A stretch of 64,000 nt of DNA from Verrucomicrobiota bacterium (lineage in GTDB: Bacteria; Verrucomicrobiota; Verrucomicrobiia; Opitutales; Opitutaceae): assembly GCA_023426435.1 (NCBI GenBank), contig JAFAAS010000046.1, forward strand, positions 1-64,000, given 5' to 3'. The translations under genes and the position numbers were made by a program. Positions 1-10,380 of this stretch are shown piece after piece. Within the stretch, counting starts at the first letter, position 1, and every line of letters begins with the position of its first letter. The notes under the pieces are model-generated. The model ran no database searches, was not told the DNA's origin, and saw nothing but the letters and a program-made list of their open reading frames with translations.

Positions 1-1984
<1,984 letters not shown>

Positions 1985-1989
1985 GGGAG

Positions 1990-2013
1990 GCACGGGCAGG
2001 TTGCCCGTGCTAC
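1990..2013 (-). repeat. REP-like GTAG hairpin between ligase and helicase genes
   Basis: Read on the minus strand: GTAG, then arms GCACGGGCA/TGCCCGTGC around a 3-base loop. The TAG of the GTAG end is the stop codon of the ligase gene (2012-2010). Confidence 0.7.
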
Positions 2014-4841
2014 AGGGTGGTGGGGGCGAAGGAGGCGGAGGCGAGGCGGCGGCAGGTTTCGAGCGTATCGATTTCGGCGGGTGTCTTATCGGTGCGGATA
2101 CGGGCGATGCGCGGGAAGCGGAGGGCGAAGCCGCTTTGGTGGCGTTTGCTCGGTTGGATGATGTCGAAGGCGACCTCGAGGACGACGTTGGGGGCGACTT
2201 CGCGATAGCGGCCGTGTTCCCGAATCGTGTGCGCGAGGAAGTGCTCGGTGAGCTGGGCGATTTCGACGTCGGTGAGGCCGGAGTAGGCTTTGCCGACGGT
2301 GAGGAGGCGGTTGTCGTGTTCCTCGTCGCGGATGGCGAAAGTGTAGTCGCTGAGGACGTCGCGGCGCTTGCCGTGGCCGTATTCGACTCCCACGACAACG
2401 ACGTCGAGGGTGGCGTAGGCTTTTTTGAGTTTGAGCCAGGCGAGACCGCGGCGGCCGGGCGTGTAGAGGCTGTTGGGATCCTTGGCGATGAGGCCTTCGT
2501 TGCCGCGCTGGCGGGCGGCGAGAAAGGCGGCTTCGATGTCGGAGGATGAACGCGCTACGCGCGTCGGGGCAAGGAGCAGGGAGGCAGGAGCAGGGGAAGC
2601 GGCAAGGAGTTGCTCGAGGAAGGTGCGGCGGGTGTGGAGAGGTTCTTTCAGGAGGTTGCGGCCGTTGAGCCAGAGGAGGTCGTAGAAGGTGATCGAGACG
2701 GGGATTTCGGCGCCGAGGAAGAAATCGTCGCCGCCTTTGCGGCCGAGGCGTTTTTGGAGTTCGGCGAACGGGAGGGCGCGGCCGTCGCGCCAGGCGAGGA
2801 GTTCGCCATCGGCGATGAAGTCGGCGGGGAGCTCGCGGGCGGCGCGGACGAGGTCGGGGAATTGTTCGGTGATGCGGTTGAGATCGCGCGAGTAGAGCTC
2901 GATGCGTTCTTGCGATTTGTGGAGCTGGCAGCGGATGCCGTCGTATTTTTCTTCGAGCCAGATGGAGAGGGCCGGCGTGTTGCGCGGTGGGGGCACCGCG
3001 CCTCCATCGGCGGTGGAGGCGGCGGTTTGGAGGTCGGTGAAGCGGGCGACGATGGCTTCGGCGGTGGGCTCGGGGCTCGCGAGCATGAACTGGAGCGGGT
3101 TGAAGACGGTGAGCTCGATCGTATCCAGATTTCCATTGCGGGCGGCGCGGGTGACGGCGGCGATGTCGCCGCTGAGCATGTTGGCCTCGCGGATGGATTC
3201 AAGCGGTTGGCCGGTGGAGGCGGCGATGGCTTCTTCGACGAGCCCTTCTTTGAGGCCGATGCGGAGATCGCCGGTGATGATTTTGACGAGGTAACGGGCT
3301 TCGTCGGGGGAGAGGGAGGAGAGGCGTTCGCGCAGGAGATCGAGTTTTGCGGCGGGACCGCGGGCGGCGGCGATGCGGTCGAAGAAGGTGGCGAGGTCGG
3401 ATAGTTGAGCGTTGAGGGTTGAGGGGTGAGAGTTGGCGGAAGTGGATTGAGAGAGGAGGGCGCCGGAGGCGTCGCCGGCGTCGGCGTAGCGGTGGTAGGC
3501 GGCACGGAAATCGGCTTCGGTGGCGCGGGAGATTTCGAGGACGGCGCGTTTGATGAGGGCCCAGCCGAGTTGGAGGTTGCGTGGGTCGCGTTGGGGGAAG
3601 GCGCGGCCGGTGAGAAACGTGGCGGCGATGGCGGCGTCGTCGGGGGGAAGATCGGCGAGGTAGGCGCGGAGGAGCTCGATTTTCTCGAGTTTTTTGGGCG
3701 TGGCTTTGACGGCGTCGGCGGTGAGGACGAAGCGGGAGAAGGAATCGGGGGAGGAGGGAGTCGAGAGTTGAGGGGCGTGAGTTGAGAGTTGAGGGTTGAG
3801 AGTTGAGAGAGGTGGTGAGGTGGGGGCTGAACGTGGAGCGGCGAGCGCGCCACCTATAACCGAAGTGAGTTCGAGTTGGTTATCCTGGCCGAGGGCCCAG
3901 GCTTCGATGCCGCGGTCGCGGAGCGTGCGGGCGAAGTCGGTGGTGAAACCGTGGACGGTGAGGACGCGTTGGGGTTTAACGGCTTCGACGAAGCGGAGGA
4001 GGTCGGGGAAGTCGGCGTGATCGGAAAGCGGGAAGGCGGCGTCGGTTTGGTAGCGGTAGATCGCGCCGGGATCGATGGCCCAGCCGGTGATGACGGCGGT
4101 GCGGCGGTGGCGGATGTTGCGGACGAAGTGGGAGTCGCGGGTTTGGGGCGGGCAGATGACGACGTGGCCGGCGAGCTCGGTGTGATTGAAATCTCGATAC
4201 GGTGGAAACGCGTGGCCGAGCTCTTCGTAGATGCGCGTGAGCTTGAGCGTTTGCGGGTGAAGCATCACGGGCAGGTTCGCGGCGGCGAGGCCGGTGAGGA
4301 GTTCCTGGCTTTTGCCGAGGCTGTAGCCGAAGAGGACGGGCGTGCCGCCGTCGGAGAGCGTTTCGTGGCAGAAGTGCGCGATGTCCTGGAGGACTCTTTC
4401 GGTGGGAGGGAAAACGTAGTGCGGCCGGCCGAACGTGGTTTCCATGATCAACGTGTCGGCGTGCGGCGTGGCGCAGGGTTCGGCGGAAAGACCGGGGCGA
4501 AGTTTGAAATCGCCGGTGTAGAGGAGCGTGCCGTGGGTGGGGTGATCGAGGAGGGCTTGGGCGGAGCCGAAGATGTGGCCAGCGGGATGAAGCGCGACGG
4601 TGGTGTCGCGGGTGAATTGTTCGGTTTGACCGAATGGCAGGATGTGTTCGATGCGTTCGCCGGGGAGGCGGGCGTGCATCAGGCGCGCGGTGCCGGCGGA
4701 GCAGAGGATTTCGCGGTGGAGCGCGGTGTGGTCGGAGTGCGCGTGGGAAACGAAGGAGCGTTCAACGGGAAGGTGGGCATCGAGCCACCAGTCGAGCTGC
4801 GGAAGGTAGATGCCGTTGTTGAACTTGATTTCCCAGGACAT
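2010..4841 (-). CDS. Fused MBL-fold DNA exonuclease and ATP-dependent DNA ligase
   Basis: 943-residue two-enzyme protein. The N-terminal half (1-325) is a beta-lactamase-fold nuclease of the ligase-associated exonuclease type: HAHSDH at 33-38, GDFK at 110-113, SDHADF at 273-278. The C-terminal part is an ATP-dependent ligase: N-terminal DNA-binding region about 370-590, adenylation motif EEKYDG with Lys632, IADGELLAW near 676, EGLIAKD at 782-788, WLKLK at 802-806, then an OB-fold. In most bacteria these are two separate genes beside an Lhr helicase. The linkers carry repeat-derived sequence (residues 328-338, 345-363, 468-480, 612-621). The frame is intact and the catalytic residues are present, so it is probably functional in nick sealing and end processing. 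Confidence 0.92.
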   Translation of the reverse strand: MSWEIKFNNGIYLPQLDWWLDAHLPVERSFVSHAHSDHTALHREILCSAGTARLMHARLPGERIEHILPFGQTEQFTRDTTVALHPAGHIFGSAQALLDHPTHGTLLYTGDFKLRPGLSAEPCATPHADTLIMETTFGRPHYVFPPTERVLQDIAHFCHETLSDGGTPVLFGYSLGKSQELLTGLAAANLPVMLHPQTLKLTRIYEELGHAFPPYRDFNHTELAGHVVICPPQTRDSHFVRNIRHRRTAVITGWAIDPGAIYRYQTDAAFPLSDHADFPDLLRFVEAVKPQRVLTVHGFTTDFARTLRDRGIEAWALGQDNQLELTSVIGGALAAPRSAPTSPPLSTLNPQLSTHAPQLSTPSSPDSFSRFVLTADAVKATPKKLEKIELLRAYLADLPPDDAAIAATFLTGRAFPQRDPRNLQLGWALIKRAVLEISRATEADFRAAYHRYADAGDASGALLSQSTSANSHPSTLNAQLSDLATFFDRIAAARGPAAKLDLLRERLSSLSPDEARYLVKIITGDLRIGLKEGLVEEAIAASTGQPLESIREANMLSGDIAAVTRAARNGNLDTIELTVFNPLQFMLASPEPTAEAIVARFTDLQTAASTADGGAVPPPRNTPALSIWLEEKYDGIRCQLHKSQERIELYSRDLNRITEQFPDLVRAARELPADFIADGELLAWRDGRALPFAELQKRLGRKGGDDFFLGAEIPVSITFYDLLWLNGRNLLKEPLHTRRTFLEQLLAASPAPASLLLAPTRVARSSSDIEAAFLAARQRGNEGLIAKDPNSLYTPGRRGLAWLKLKKAYATLDVVVVGVEYGHGKRRDVLSDYTFAIRDEEHDNRLLTVGKAYSGLTDVEIAQLTEHFLAHTIREHGRYREVAPNVVLEVAFDIIQPSKRHQSGFALRFPRIARIRTDKTPAEIDTLETCRRLASASFAPTTL
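2982..3005 (-). repeat. REP-like GGAG hairpin inside the ligase gene
   Basis: Minus strand: GGAG, then arms GCGCGGTG/CACCGCGC. It is translated in frame as GGAVPPPR (about residues 613-620) in the linker just before the adenylation domain. Near-identical copies lie at 6468-6491 and 36486-36509. Confidence 0.7.
3402..3431 (-). repeat. In-frame STLN-type repeat in the ligase gene
   Basis: A TCAACNCTCAAC-type stretch translated as SHPSTLNAQLS (residues 471-481) inside the ligase DNA-binding region. It is related to the longer copy at 3753-3809. Confidence 0.6.
3753..3809 (-). repeat. In-frame STLN-type repeat in the exonuclease-ligase linker
   Basis: Tandem degenerate CTCAACTCTCAAC units translated as LSTLNPQLSTHAPQLSTPSS (about residues 345-364) in the linker joining the exonuclease and ligase halves. 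Composition differs sharply from the flanking coding sequence. Confidence 0.7.
3833..3857 (-). repeat. Degenerate REP-like hairpin inside the exonuclease-ligase linker
   Basis: Arms GTGGAGC/GCGCCAC (one mismatch) with ATAG in place of GTAG at the 5' side on the minus strand. It is translated as part of VIGGALAAPRS (residues 328-338). The core matches the copy at 6551-6575. Confidence 0.55.
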
Positions 4842-4909
4842 GCGTCGCGCGGAGGCGCAAAGGACGCGAAGGTCGGCGGGAAGGCAAATGGGCGGGGCGG
4901 GCGCGAAAC

Positions 4910-4935
4910 GGCGCGCTGGGGACAGCGCGCCCTAC
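4910..4935 (-). repeat. REP-like GTAG hairpin
   Basis: Minus strand: GTAG, then arms GGCGCGCTG/CAGCGCGCC around a 4-base loop. The TAG of the GTAG end is the stop codon of the zinc-ribbon protein gene (4934-4932). Confidence 0.75.
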
Positions 4936-5210
4936 CTTAGGCCGAGGAAGGTGAGGCCGATGAAGAGGAGGAGGGCGACGCCGACGCACCACCAATACCA
5001 TGCGATGCCGTTGACGCGGCGGTCGGGGACGCGAGACGTGGGTGAGGTGGCGGATTCGTTTTCGTCGGGGAGATCGAGGCCGTCATAGATCGACGATTCG
5101 CGCCAGCCGGTGCGTTCGTCGGCGCCGCATTCGGGGCAGGCGCGGGCGCGGGGCGGGATGTCGGCGCCGCATTGGGCGCATTCGGAGGGTGGCGGAGGGA
5201 GGCGGGCCAT
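4932..5210 (-). CDS. Small zinc-ribbon, single-pass membrane protein
   Basis: 92 residues. Two CxxC pairs (CAQC at 11-14 and CPEC at 25-28) form a predicted zinc ribbon at the N terminus, followed by an acidic linker and one membrane helix at about 70-90 (WYWWCVGVALLLFIGLTFLG). The topology places the ribbon in the cytoplasm if the helix is a C-terminal anchor. The molecular role is not recognisable. It ends 3 bases upstream of the permease gene's end and starts about 90 bases before the exonuclease-ligase start, all on the same strand. Its TAG stop comes from the REP-like hairpin that follows. Confidence 0.75.
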   Translation of the reverse strand: MARLPPPPSECAQCGADIPPRARACPECGADERTGWRESSIYDGLDLPDENESATSPTSRVPDRRVNGIAWYWWCVGVALLLFIGLTFLGLR

Positions 5211-5213
5211 CGG

Positions 5214-6410
5214 TCAACTTACGACGGTGACCGGACGCGCAAAGTATTTCCGTCGGACCAGGCGCCAGGCGGTGACGAAGAACGCGGTGAGCGGAATGGC
5301 GAAGAGCATGCCGAGCACGCCATCGAATGCGGTGCCCCAGAAGAAAACGGCGACGATGATGGCGACGGGATGGAGACCGGTCTGGAACCCCATGATTTTG
5401 GGCGTGAGGAACCAGCCCTCGATCGCTTGCACGATGATGACCACGAGAAGAATGAGCGCGATCAGGTGCCAGCCTCCGTCGGGTTGGAAAAACGCGATCG
5501 GGAGCGTGACGGCGAGGCCGACGATCGTGCCGAGATAAGGGACGATGTTGAGCAATCCGAGGATGAGTCCGATGAAGAGGCCGAACTTGAGGCCGATGAT
5601 GGTGAAGCCCAGGGCGAGCAGCGCGCCCATGATGAGGCCGATGACGAGTTGTCCGCGGAAGAAAGCTTCGATGATGGCGATGAATTCGCGGGTGAGAAAA
5701 ACGAGGTCGTCGCGGAGGACCGGTTTGACGAAAGGCAGGTGTTTGGGGAGTTCGGCGGTGGAGTCGCGGCGGCCCAGCAGGAAGAAAAACAAGTAGATTG
5801 GGATAATGAAGAGATTCGTGAAGAAGACGAAGATGCCGAGGATGCTGCCCGTGGCGGATTCGAGGGACGGCATCGCGGTTTTGAAGAGACCCTGGGTTTG
5901 GGCGACGACGGCTTCGCTGATTTGGCGGACGGTGGGGTTGTCGAGCTGGCGTTGCACGAGCACGATCCATTGCGGGTAGTGCTCGCGGACGTAGGTGTAG
6001 ACGCTGTCCCAGAGCGCAGGCAGGTAGAGGACGAAGTTGATCGTCTGGTCGATCAGCGGCGGCAGAACCAGGACGAGCAGGCCGGAAACGGCGAGGCTGA
6101 AGAGACCGTAGAGTAGAATGACGGCGGCGAGCCGGCGAAGGTGGAGCTTGCGCTGGATCCAGAAAACGAAAGGCCGAAGCACGAGTGCGAGCACGCCCGC
6201 GGCGGCGAGAGGCCAGAGGACGTTGGAGAAGAAGCTGATCGATTGGCCGATGACGACGAGGGCGCCGACGAAAAGCGCGACGGTGGCGAAGACGGCGAAA
6301 AAAGTGATAGCGAAGCCGACGACCTGGCGTTGACCCGGCGAGAGCAAAGGTTGGGGCGCGACGACGACAGGCTCCTCGGATGGGACGCGGACGACGGGCT
6401 CTTCGGACAT
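5214..6410 (-). CDS. AI-2E family transporter (PerM/UPF0118-type permease)
   Basis: 398 residues with about eight hydrophobic segments, the usual AI-2E family arrangement: two N-terminal pairs, a long periplasmic-type loop (roughly 130-200), then a dense C-terminal cluster containing GLLNIVPYLGTIVG, the family's recognisable segment. Members of this family export small molecules or act as Na+/H+ antiporters; the substrate cannot be told from sequence. I chose the ATG at 6410 (MSEEPVV) because the 24 residues upstream of it are proline/arginine-rich and not hydrophobic, unlike a natural N terminus. Confidence 0.88.
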   Translation of the reverse strand: MSEEPVVRVPSEEPVVVAPQPLLSPGQRQVVGFAITFFAVFATVALFVGALVVIGQSISFFSNVLWPLAAAGVLALVLRPFVFWIQRKLHLRRLAAVILLYGLFSLAVSGLLVLVLPPLIDQTINFVLYLPALWDSVYTYVREHYPQWIVLVQRQLDNPTVRQISEAVVAQTQGLFKTAMPSLESATGSILGIFVFFTNLFIIPIYLFFFLLGRRDSTAELPKHLPFVKPVLRDDLVFLTREFIAIIEAFFRGQLVIGLIMGALLALGFTIIGLKFGLFIGLILGLLNIVPYLGTIVGLAVTLPIAFFQPDGGWHLIALILLVVIIVQAIEGWFLTPKIMGFQTGLHPVAIIVAVFFWGTAFDGVLGMLFAIPLTAFFVTAWRLVRRKYFARPVTVVS

Positions 6411-6467
6411 GCGCGGATAACGTGCGCAAATGGCGGGCGGGCGCCAGTCTGCAGTTGTGGGGAGAAT

Positions 6468-6491
6468 GCGCGGTGGGGGCACCGCGCCTCA
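6468..6491 (-). repeat. REP-like hairpin (GGAG/TGAG variant)
   Basis: Arms GCGCGGTG/CACCGCGC with the tetranucleotide degenerated to TGAG on the minus strand. It lies between the receiver-domain gene and the permease gene. Confidence 0.6.
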
Positions 6492-6550
6492 GCGACGGCG
6501 TGGTGCCTCGTTGCGGGTGGAGCCGCGCAACGCTTCACGGGTTGTCGATC

Positions 6551-6575
6551 GTGGCGCGGCGAGCGCGCCACCTAC
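6551..6575 (-). repeat. REP-like GTAG hairpin
   Basis: Minus strand: GTAG, then arms GTGGCGC/GCGCCAC around a 7-base loop, just downstream of the receiver-domain gene. Confidence 0.7.
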
Positions 6576-6588
6576 CTGGGTCCGTTCG

Positions 6589-6975
6589 CTAGACGAAGAC
6601 GGCGCGACGGGGAGCGAGGGCGCGGATTTTTTCGCGGAGAGACTCGGGTTTGTAAGGCTTCACCACGTAGTGATTGATGGCGAGGCGGGCGGCGCGGGCG
6701 ACGGTATCGCGATCGTTGATACCGGTGCAGAGAATGATCGGAAGATGACGCAACACCGCGGAATGGCGCACGCGCTCGATGAGCTGGAGTCCGTCGACGA
6801 CGGGCATGCGCAGATCGAAGATGGCAAGATCGTAGCGCTCGGTCGGGGCGGTGAGTTTCCACCACGCCTCGGCGCCGTCGGAGGTGAACGTGAGCTGCAC
6901 GTCCGGTTCGTCGACAAACATGTCCGCGATGAGGCTGCGGCAGGAGTCCTCGTCATCGGCGATCAGGATCTTCAT
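6589..6975 (-). CDS. Stand-alone CheY-like response regulator receiver
   Basis: 128 residues, a single receiver domain and no output domain. The acidic pair is Asp7/Asp8, the phospho-acceptor is Asp54 in IFDLRMPVVDG, the signalling residue is Thr84 and the conserved Lys is Lys106 in VVKP. All key residues are present, so phosphorylation is expected. No histidine kinase is nearby. It is divergent from the Lrp-type regulator gene, with 120 bases between the starts. The ATG at 6975 begins the canonical beta-strand MKILIADDE; the open frame continues upstream but without receiver similarity. Confidence 0.92.
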   Translation of the reverse strand: MKILIADDEDSCRSLIADMFVDEPDVQLTFTSDGAEAWWKLTAPTERYDLAIFDLRMPVVDGLQLIERVRHSAVLRHLPIILCTGINDRDTVARAARLAINHYVVKPYKPESLREKIRALAPRRAVFV

Positions 6976-7095
6976 GAGCTGGCGTGAAATAGGGTGAAAG
7001 ACATCGGCACGACGGCGCAGGCCTTTACTGGAATTTCGGCGAACTGATTTCACGCTGGCCAAAGGCAGAGGAGTGCCGGATAACCGCCGCCCCTT
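6976..7095. promoter_or_regulatory. Divergent intergenic region with spaced inverted repeat
   Basis: Between the receiver gene and the Lrp-type gene. GCGTGAAAT (6982-6990) and ATTTCACGC (7047-7055) form an inverted pair separated by 56 bases, a possible operator for the divergent Lrp-family protein. No clear -35/-10 boxes are visible. Confidence 0.3.
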
Positions 7096-7584
7096 ATGAA
7101 CCCTGTTCTGAAGCTCTTGACGGAAGGCGGCAGCCTCACGACCAGCCAGATGGCGAAGGTCGCGGGGATGACTGAAGCCGAAGTGCAACAGCACCTGGAA
7201 CAGTTGAAGAAAGATAAAATCTTCCTCGGCTGGCGTCCGGTGCTCGATCTTTCGCACGAGGCCGCCGCCGCCGCCGCGGTTCGCGCGGTGATCGAGGTGA
7301 AGATCACGCCCGAGCGCGGGGGAGGGTTTAATCGCTTTGCGGACCGGATCGCGCGGTTCGACGAGGTGGAGTCGTGCTACCTGATGTCGGGTGGTTACGA
7401 CCTGCTGGTGTTCGTCAAAGGCGCGTCGCTGCAGAAAGTGGCGAATTTCGTGTCGGAAAAGCTGTCGACGATCGAGGGTGTGCTCTCGACCTCGACGCAC
7501 TTCATGCTGCGTTGCTACAAGGAGCAGGGGTTCCTGCTGAATGTCGACGAAGCGCAGCCTTTACGCCTGAACGTCGCGCCGTAA
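7096..7584 (+). CDS. Lrp/AsnC family transcriptional regulator
   Basis: 162 residues: an N-terminal winged helix-turn-helix (about 1-55, LTTSQMAKVAGMTEAEVQQHLEQL) and a C-terminal RAM/ACT-like ligand-binding domain (about 65-150) ending in the typical STIEGVLSTSTHFMLRCYKEQG segment. Lrp-family proteins bind amino acids and form octamers. It is followed 21 bases later by a class I aminotransferase, a regulator-aminotransferase pairing seen in several bacteria, so local regulation of amino-acid metabolism is likely. The ligand is unknown. Confidence 0.9.
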   Translation: MNPVLKLLTEGGSLTTSQMAKVAGMTEAEVQQHLEQLKKDKIFLGWRPVLDLSHEAAAAAAVRAVIEVKITPERGGGFNRFADRIARFDEVESCYLMSGGYDLLVFVKGASLQKVANFVSEKLSTIEGVLSTSTHFMLRCYKEQGFLLNVDEAQPLRLNVAP

Positions 7585-7605
7585 CGGCCGGCTTTTTTTC
7601 CGAAC

Positions 7606-8787
7606 ATGAGCAACGACCCGAAACGTTGGGTGGCGGGACACGTGTCCGCGCTGCCGAAGAGTGGTATTCGCGATTTCTTCGAACTGGTGGCCAAGATGAA
7701 GGGCCAGGACGTGATTTCGCTGGGCGTGGGTGAGCCGGATTTCGTGACCCCGTGGCACATTCGCGAGGCGGCGATCTACGCGCTCGAGAAAGGCAAGACC
7801 TACTACACGTCGAACCTTGGTTTGCTGGAGTTGCGCCGGGCGATTTCGACGTATGTCGAAGAGCATTTCAACGTGTCCTACCGGCCGGAAGATCAAGTGA
7901 TCGTGACGGTGGGTGTGAGCGAGGCGCTCGATCTGGCGTGCCGGGCGTTCATCAATCCCGGCGAGAAGGTGATGTTTCACCAGCCGTGCTACGTGAGCTA
8001 TCATCCGAGCATCTCGCTGACGCATGGCGTGGGAATCGCGGTGCCGACGTATGCAAAAGATGGATTCGCGCTGACGGCGGAGGCGTTGCGCGCGGCCTGG
8101 CAGCCGGGGGCGAAAATGCTGATGTTGAACCTGCCGTGCAATCCTACGGGCGGCACCTGCACGCGGCAGCAGCTGGAAGAGATCGCGGCGTTTTGTCGCG
8201 AGAAGGACCTGCTGGTGTTGTCGGACGAGATTTATTCCGAGCTGACGTTCGACGGCACGCACACGAGCATCGCGAGCCTGCCGGGAATGGCGGAGCGGAC
8301 GGTGTTTTTGCACGGCTTCTCGAAGGCGTTTGCGATGACCGGCTGGCGCATCGGCTATGCGTGCGGACCGACGGCGCTGATCGACGCGATGATGAAAGTG
8401 CATCAGTATTCGATGCTGTGTGCGTCGATCATTGCGCAGGAAGCGGCGCTCGAGGCGTTGCAACGCGGCTGGGACGCGGTGCTGAAGATGCGCGAGCAAT
8501 ATCATCGGCGGCGCGACCTGATCGTGCGGCGTTTCAACGAAATCGGGCTGAAGTGTCACTCGCCCCGCGGAAGCTTTTATGCGTTTCCGAGCGTGGCTGG
8601 CAGCGGGCTGAGCGAGAAGGATTTCGCGGTGGGGCTTTTGCAGGAGCAAAAAGTCGCCGTGGTTCCGGGGACCGCCTTCGGCGAGAATGGGACGGGGCAC
8701 GTGCGCGCGTGTTTTGCGACGAGCTACGAGCAGATCGTGGATGCGTGCGACCGGGTGGAGCGCTTCGTCAACCGGGAGAAGAAGTAG
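7606..8787 (+). CDS. PLP-dependent class I/II aminotransferase
   Basis: 393 residues, full length for fold-type I aminotransferases. The PLP Lys is Lys240 in HGFSKAFAMTGWRIG; the NPTG motif is at 179-182; the cofactor Asp/Tyr pair is in LSDEIYSE near 205-212. The closest recognisable group is the PatA/aspartate-type subgroup (I-gamma). The amino donor cannot be fixed from sequence. Co-transcription with the Lrp-type gene is likely. A strong terminator follows immediately. Confidence 0.88.
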   Translation: MSNDPKRWVAGHVSALPKSGIRDFFELVAKMKGQDVISLGVGEPDFVTPWHIREAAIYALEKGKTYYTSNLGLLELRRAISTYVEEHFNVSYRPEDQVIVTVGVSEALDLACRAFINPGEKVMFHQPCYVSYHPSISLTHGVGIAVPTYAKDGFALTAEALRAAWQPGAKMLMLNLPCNPTGGTCTRQQLEEIAAFCREKDLLVLSDEIYSELTFDGTHTSIASLPGMAERTVFLHGFSKAFAMTGWRIGYACGPTALIDAMMKVHQYSMLCASIIAQEAALEALQRGWDAVLKMREQYHRRRDLIVRRFNEIGLKCHSPRGSFYAFPSVAGSGLSEKDFAVGLLQEQKVAVVPGTAFGENGTGHVRACFATSYEQIVDACDRVERFVNREKK

Positions 8788-8795
8788 GTTTTTGC

Positions 8796-8853
8796 GGAAG
8801 GTAACGAAGGGAATAAGGCCGGGTCCTTATTCTCTTTGTTACCTTCGTTTTCT
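8796..8853 (+). terminator. Rho-independent terminator after the aminotransferase
   Basis: Arms of about 22 bases, GAAGGTAACGAAGGGAATAAGG pairing with the mirrored sequence ending ACCTTC with two G-U-compatible mismatches and a CCGGG loop, then GTTTTCTT. It lies only 19 bases upstream of the der start codon. Confidence 0.8.
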
Positions 8854-8871
8854 TCTGTTCAAAGTTTCCCG

Positions 8872-10380
8872 ATGAATCGTTCCGTGGCCATTGTAGGCCG
8901 ACCCAATGTCGGCAAGAGCCGGCTCTTCAACCGGCTGGCGCGGAAGCGCATCTCGATCGTGCACGATCAGCCGGGCGTGACGCGCGACGTGATCTCGACG
9001 GAAATCGAGGACGGGAGCTACACGCTGTTGGACACGGGCGGGCTCGGGTTGAAAGGCGGGGATACGCCGGCGATGCTCGTGAAGGCGTCGGAGACGCAGG
9101 TGGATTTCGCGATCGAGGCGGCGGGATTGATCCTGTTTGTGATCGACGGTTTGGAAGGCGTGACCGCGCTGGATCAGAAGATCGCGGACACCCTGCGCAA
9201 GAGCCGGAAGCCGGTGCGGCTGGTGATCAACAAGGCGGATTTCAACGACGATAAGATCGAACTGGCGGAAGCGTATCGACTCGGCCTGGGCGAGCCGCTG
9301 CGTGTATCCGCGGAGCATGGACGCGGCGAGGACGAGTTGCGCGCGGCGATTTTGGAAGCGCTCGGGCCGGCGGAGGAAGTCGAGGCGGAAGGAGGCGCGA
9401 AGAAGACGGCGGACGATCCCCTGTGCGTGTGCTTCATCGGCCGCCCGAACGTGGGAAAGTCGTCGTTGAGCAACCGGCTGCTGCAAAGCGATCGATTGAT
9501 CGTGAGCGACGTGCCGGGCACGACGCGCGATGCGATCGAGCTGCCGTTCGAGTTCAAGGGACGGAATGGAAAGATGTATCCGTTTCGCCTGATCGACACG
9601 GCGGGGATCAAGGCGGCGACGAAGCTGGCTTCGCCGGTGGAGTATTTTTCGCGGCTGCGTTCGCTGGATGCGATCAAGCAGACGGACGTGGTGTTCCTGG
9701 TGGTCGACGCGATGGACGGCGTGACGCAGCAGGACAAGGCGATCGCGGGCGAGGCGGTGAAGGAGCACAAGCCGATCGTGATCGTCGTGAACAAGTGGGA
9801 TCTCGTGAAGAAAGCCTTTGCGGAGAAAGGCGGATTCGAGCCTTACAAGAGCGAGCGGGATTATCGGGAGAAGTATGAAAAGGCGCTTTTCGACCGGCTG
9901 TATTTCACGCCCGGATCGCCGGTGATATTTGTGTCCGCGCTCAGTGGATACGAAGTGGATCGGATGTTGAACGCGGCGGTGAAGTTGAACCGGCAGCTCG
10001 ATGCGAAGCTGCCGACGGCGAAGTTGAATCAAATTTTGCAATACCTGACGGAGCGGACGCCGCCGCCGGCGGTGGGTGGGAAACGGTTTCGGGCGTATTA
10101 TGCGACGCAGACGGGAAATCGTCCGTTCCGGATCAAGATTTTCTGCAATCGGGAGGAGAAGCTGACGGAGCAATATCGGCGGTATCTCGAGGCGGGGATT
10201 GTGGAGGCGTTCGATCTGGCGGGATGCCCGGTTTATTTCGACCTCGTTGGAAAAGAAAAACACGAACCCGGCACGCCGTATTCGGGCAAGGCGGCGCGCG
10301 GTGAGGCGGTGCATACGCCGAAATGGAAAACACGGGAGACGAAGGAGCAGGAGCAATCTCATGAAACCCTCGAAGACTGA
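8872..10380 (+). CDS. der: Ribosome-associated GTPase Der (EngA)
   Basis: 502 residues with two consecutive GTPase domains, the hallmark of Der, and a C-terminal KH-like domain. The first G1 motif is GRPNVGKS (about 8-15) with DTGG as G3 and NKAD as G4; the second G1 is GRPNVGKS near 190 with DTAG and NKWD. Der acts in 50S subunit maturation. The ATG at 8872 is chosen because MNRSVAIVGRPNVG is the family's natural N terminus. The last 20 bases overlap the next gene. Confidence 0.96.
   Translation: MNRSVAIVGRPNVGKSRLFNRLARKRISIVHDQPGVTRDVISTEIEDGSYTLLDTGGLGLKGGDTPAMLVKASETQVDFAIEAAGLILFVIDGLEGVTALDQKIADTLRKSRKPVRLVINKADFNDDKIELAEAYRLGLGEPLRVSAEHGRGEDELRAAILEALGPAEEVEAEGGAKKTADDPLCVCFIGRPNVGKSSLSNRLLQSDRLIVSDVPGTTRDAIELPFEFKGRNGKMYPFRLIDTAGIKAATKLASPVEYFSRLRSLDAIKQTDVVFLVVDAMDGVTQQDKAIAGEAVKEHKPIVIVVNKWDLVKKAFAEKGGFEPYKSERDYREKYEKALFDRLYFTPGSPVIFVSALSGYEVDRMLNAAVKLNRQLDAKLPTAKLNQILQYLTERTPPPAVGGKRFRAYYATQTGNRPFRIKIFCNREEKLTEQYRRYLEAGIVEAFDLAGCPVYFDLVGKEKHEPGTPYSGKAARGEAVHTPKWKTRETKEQEQSHETLED

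Noticed and set aside
2610..3404. Plus-strand open frame opposite the ligase
   Set aside because: GC-rich shadow with no motif; the ligase frame is intact.
8839..10362. 507-codon open frame opposite der
   Set aside because: Arginine-rich shadow; Der motifs on the plus strand are complete.
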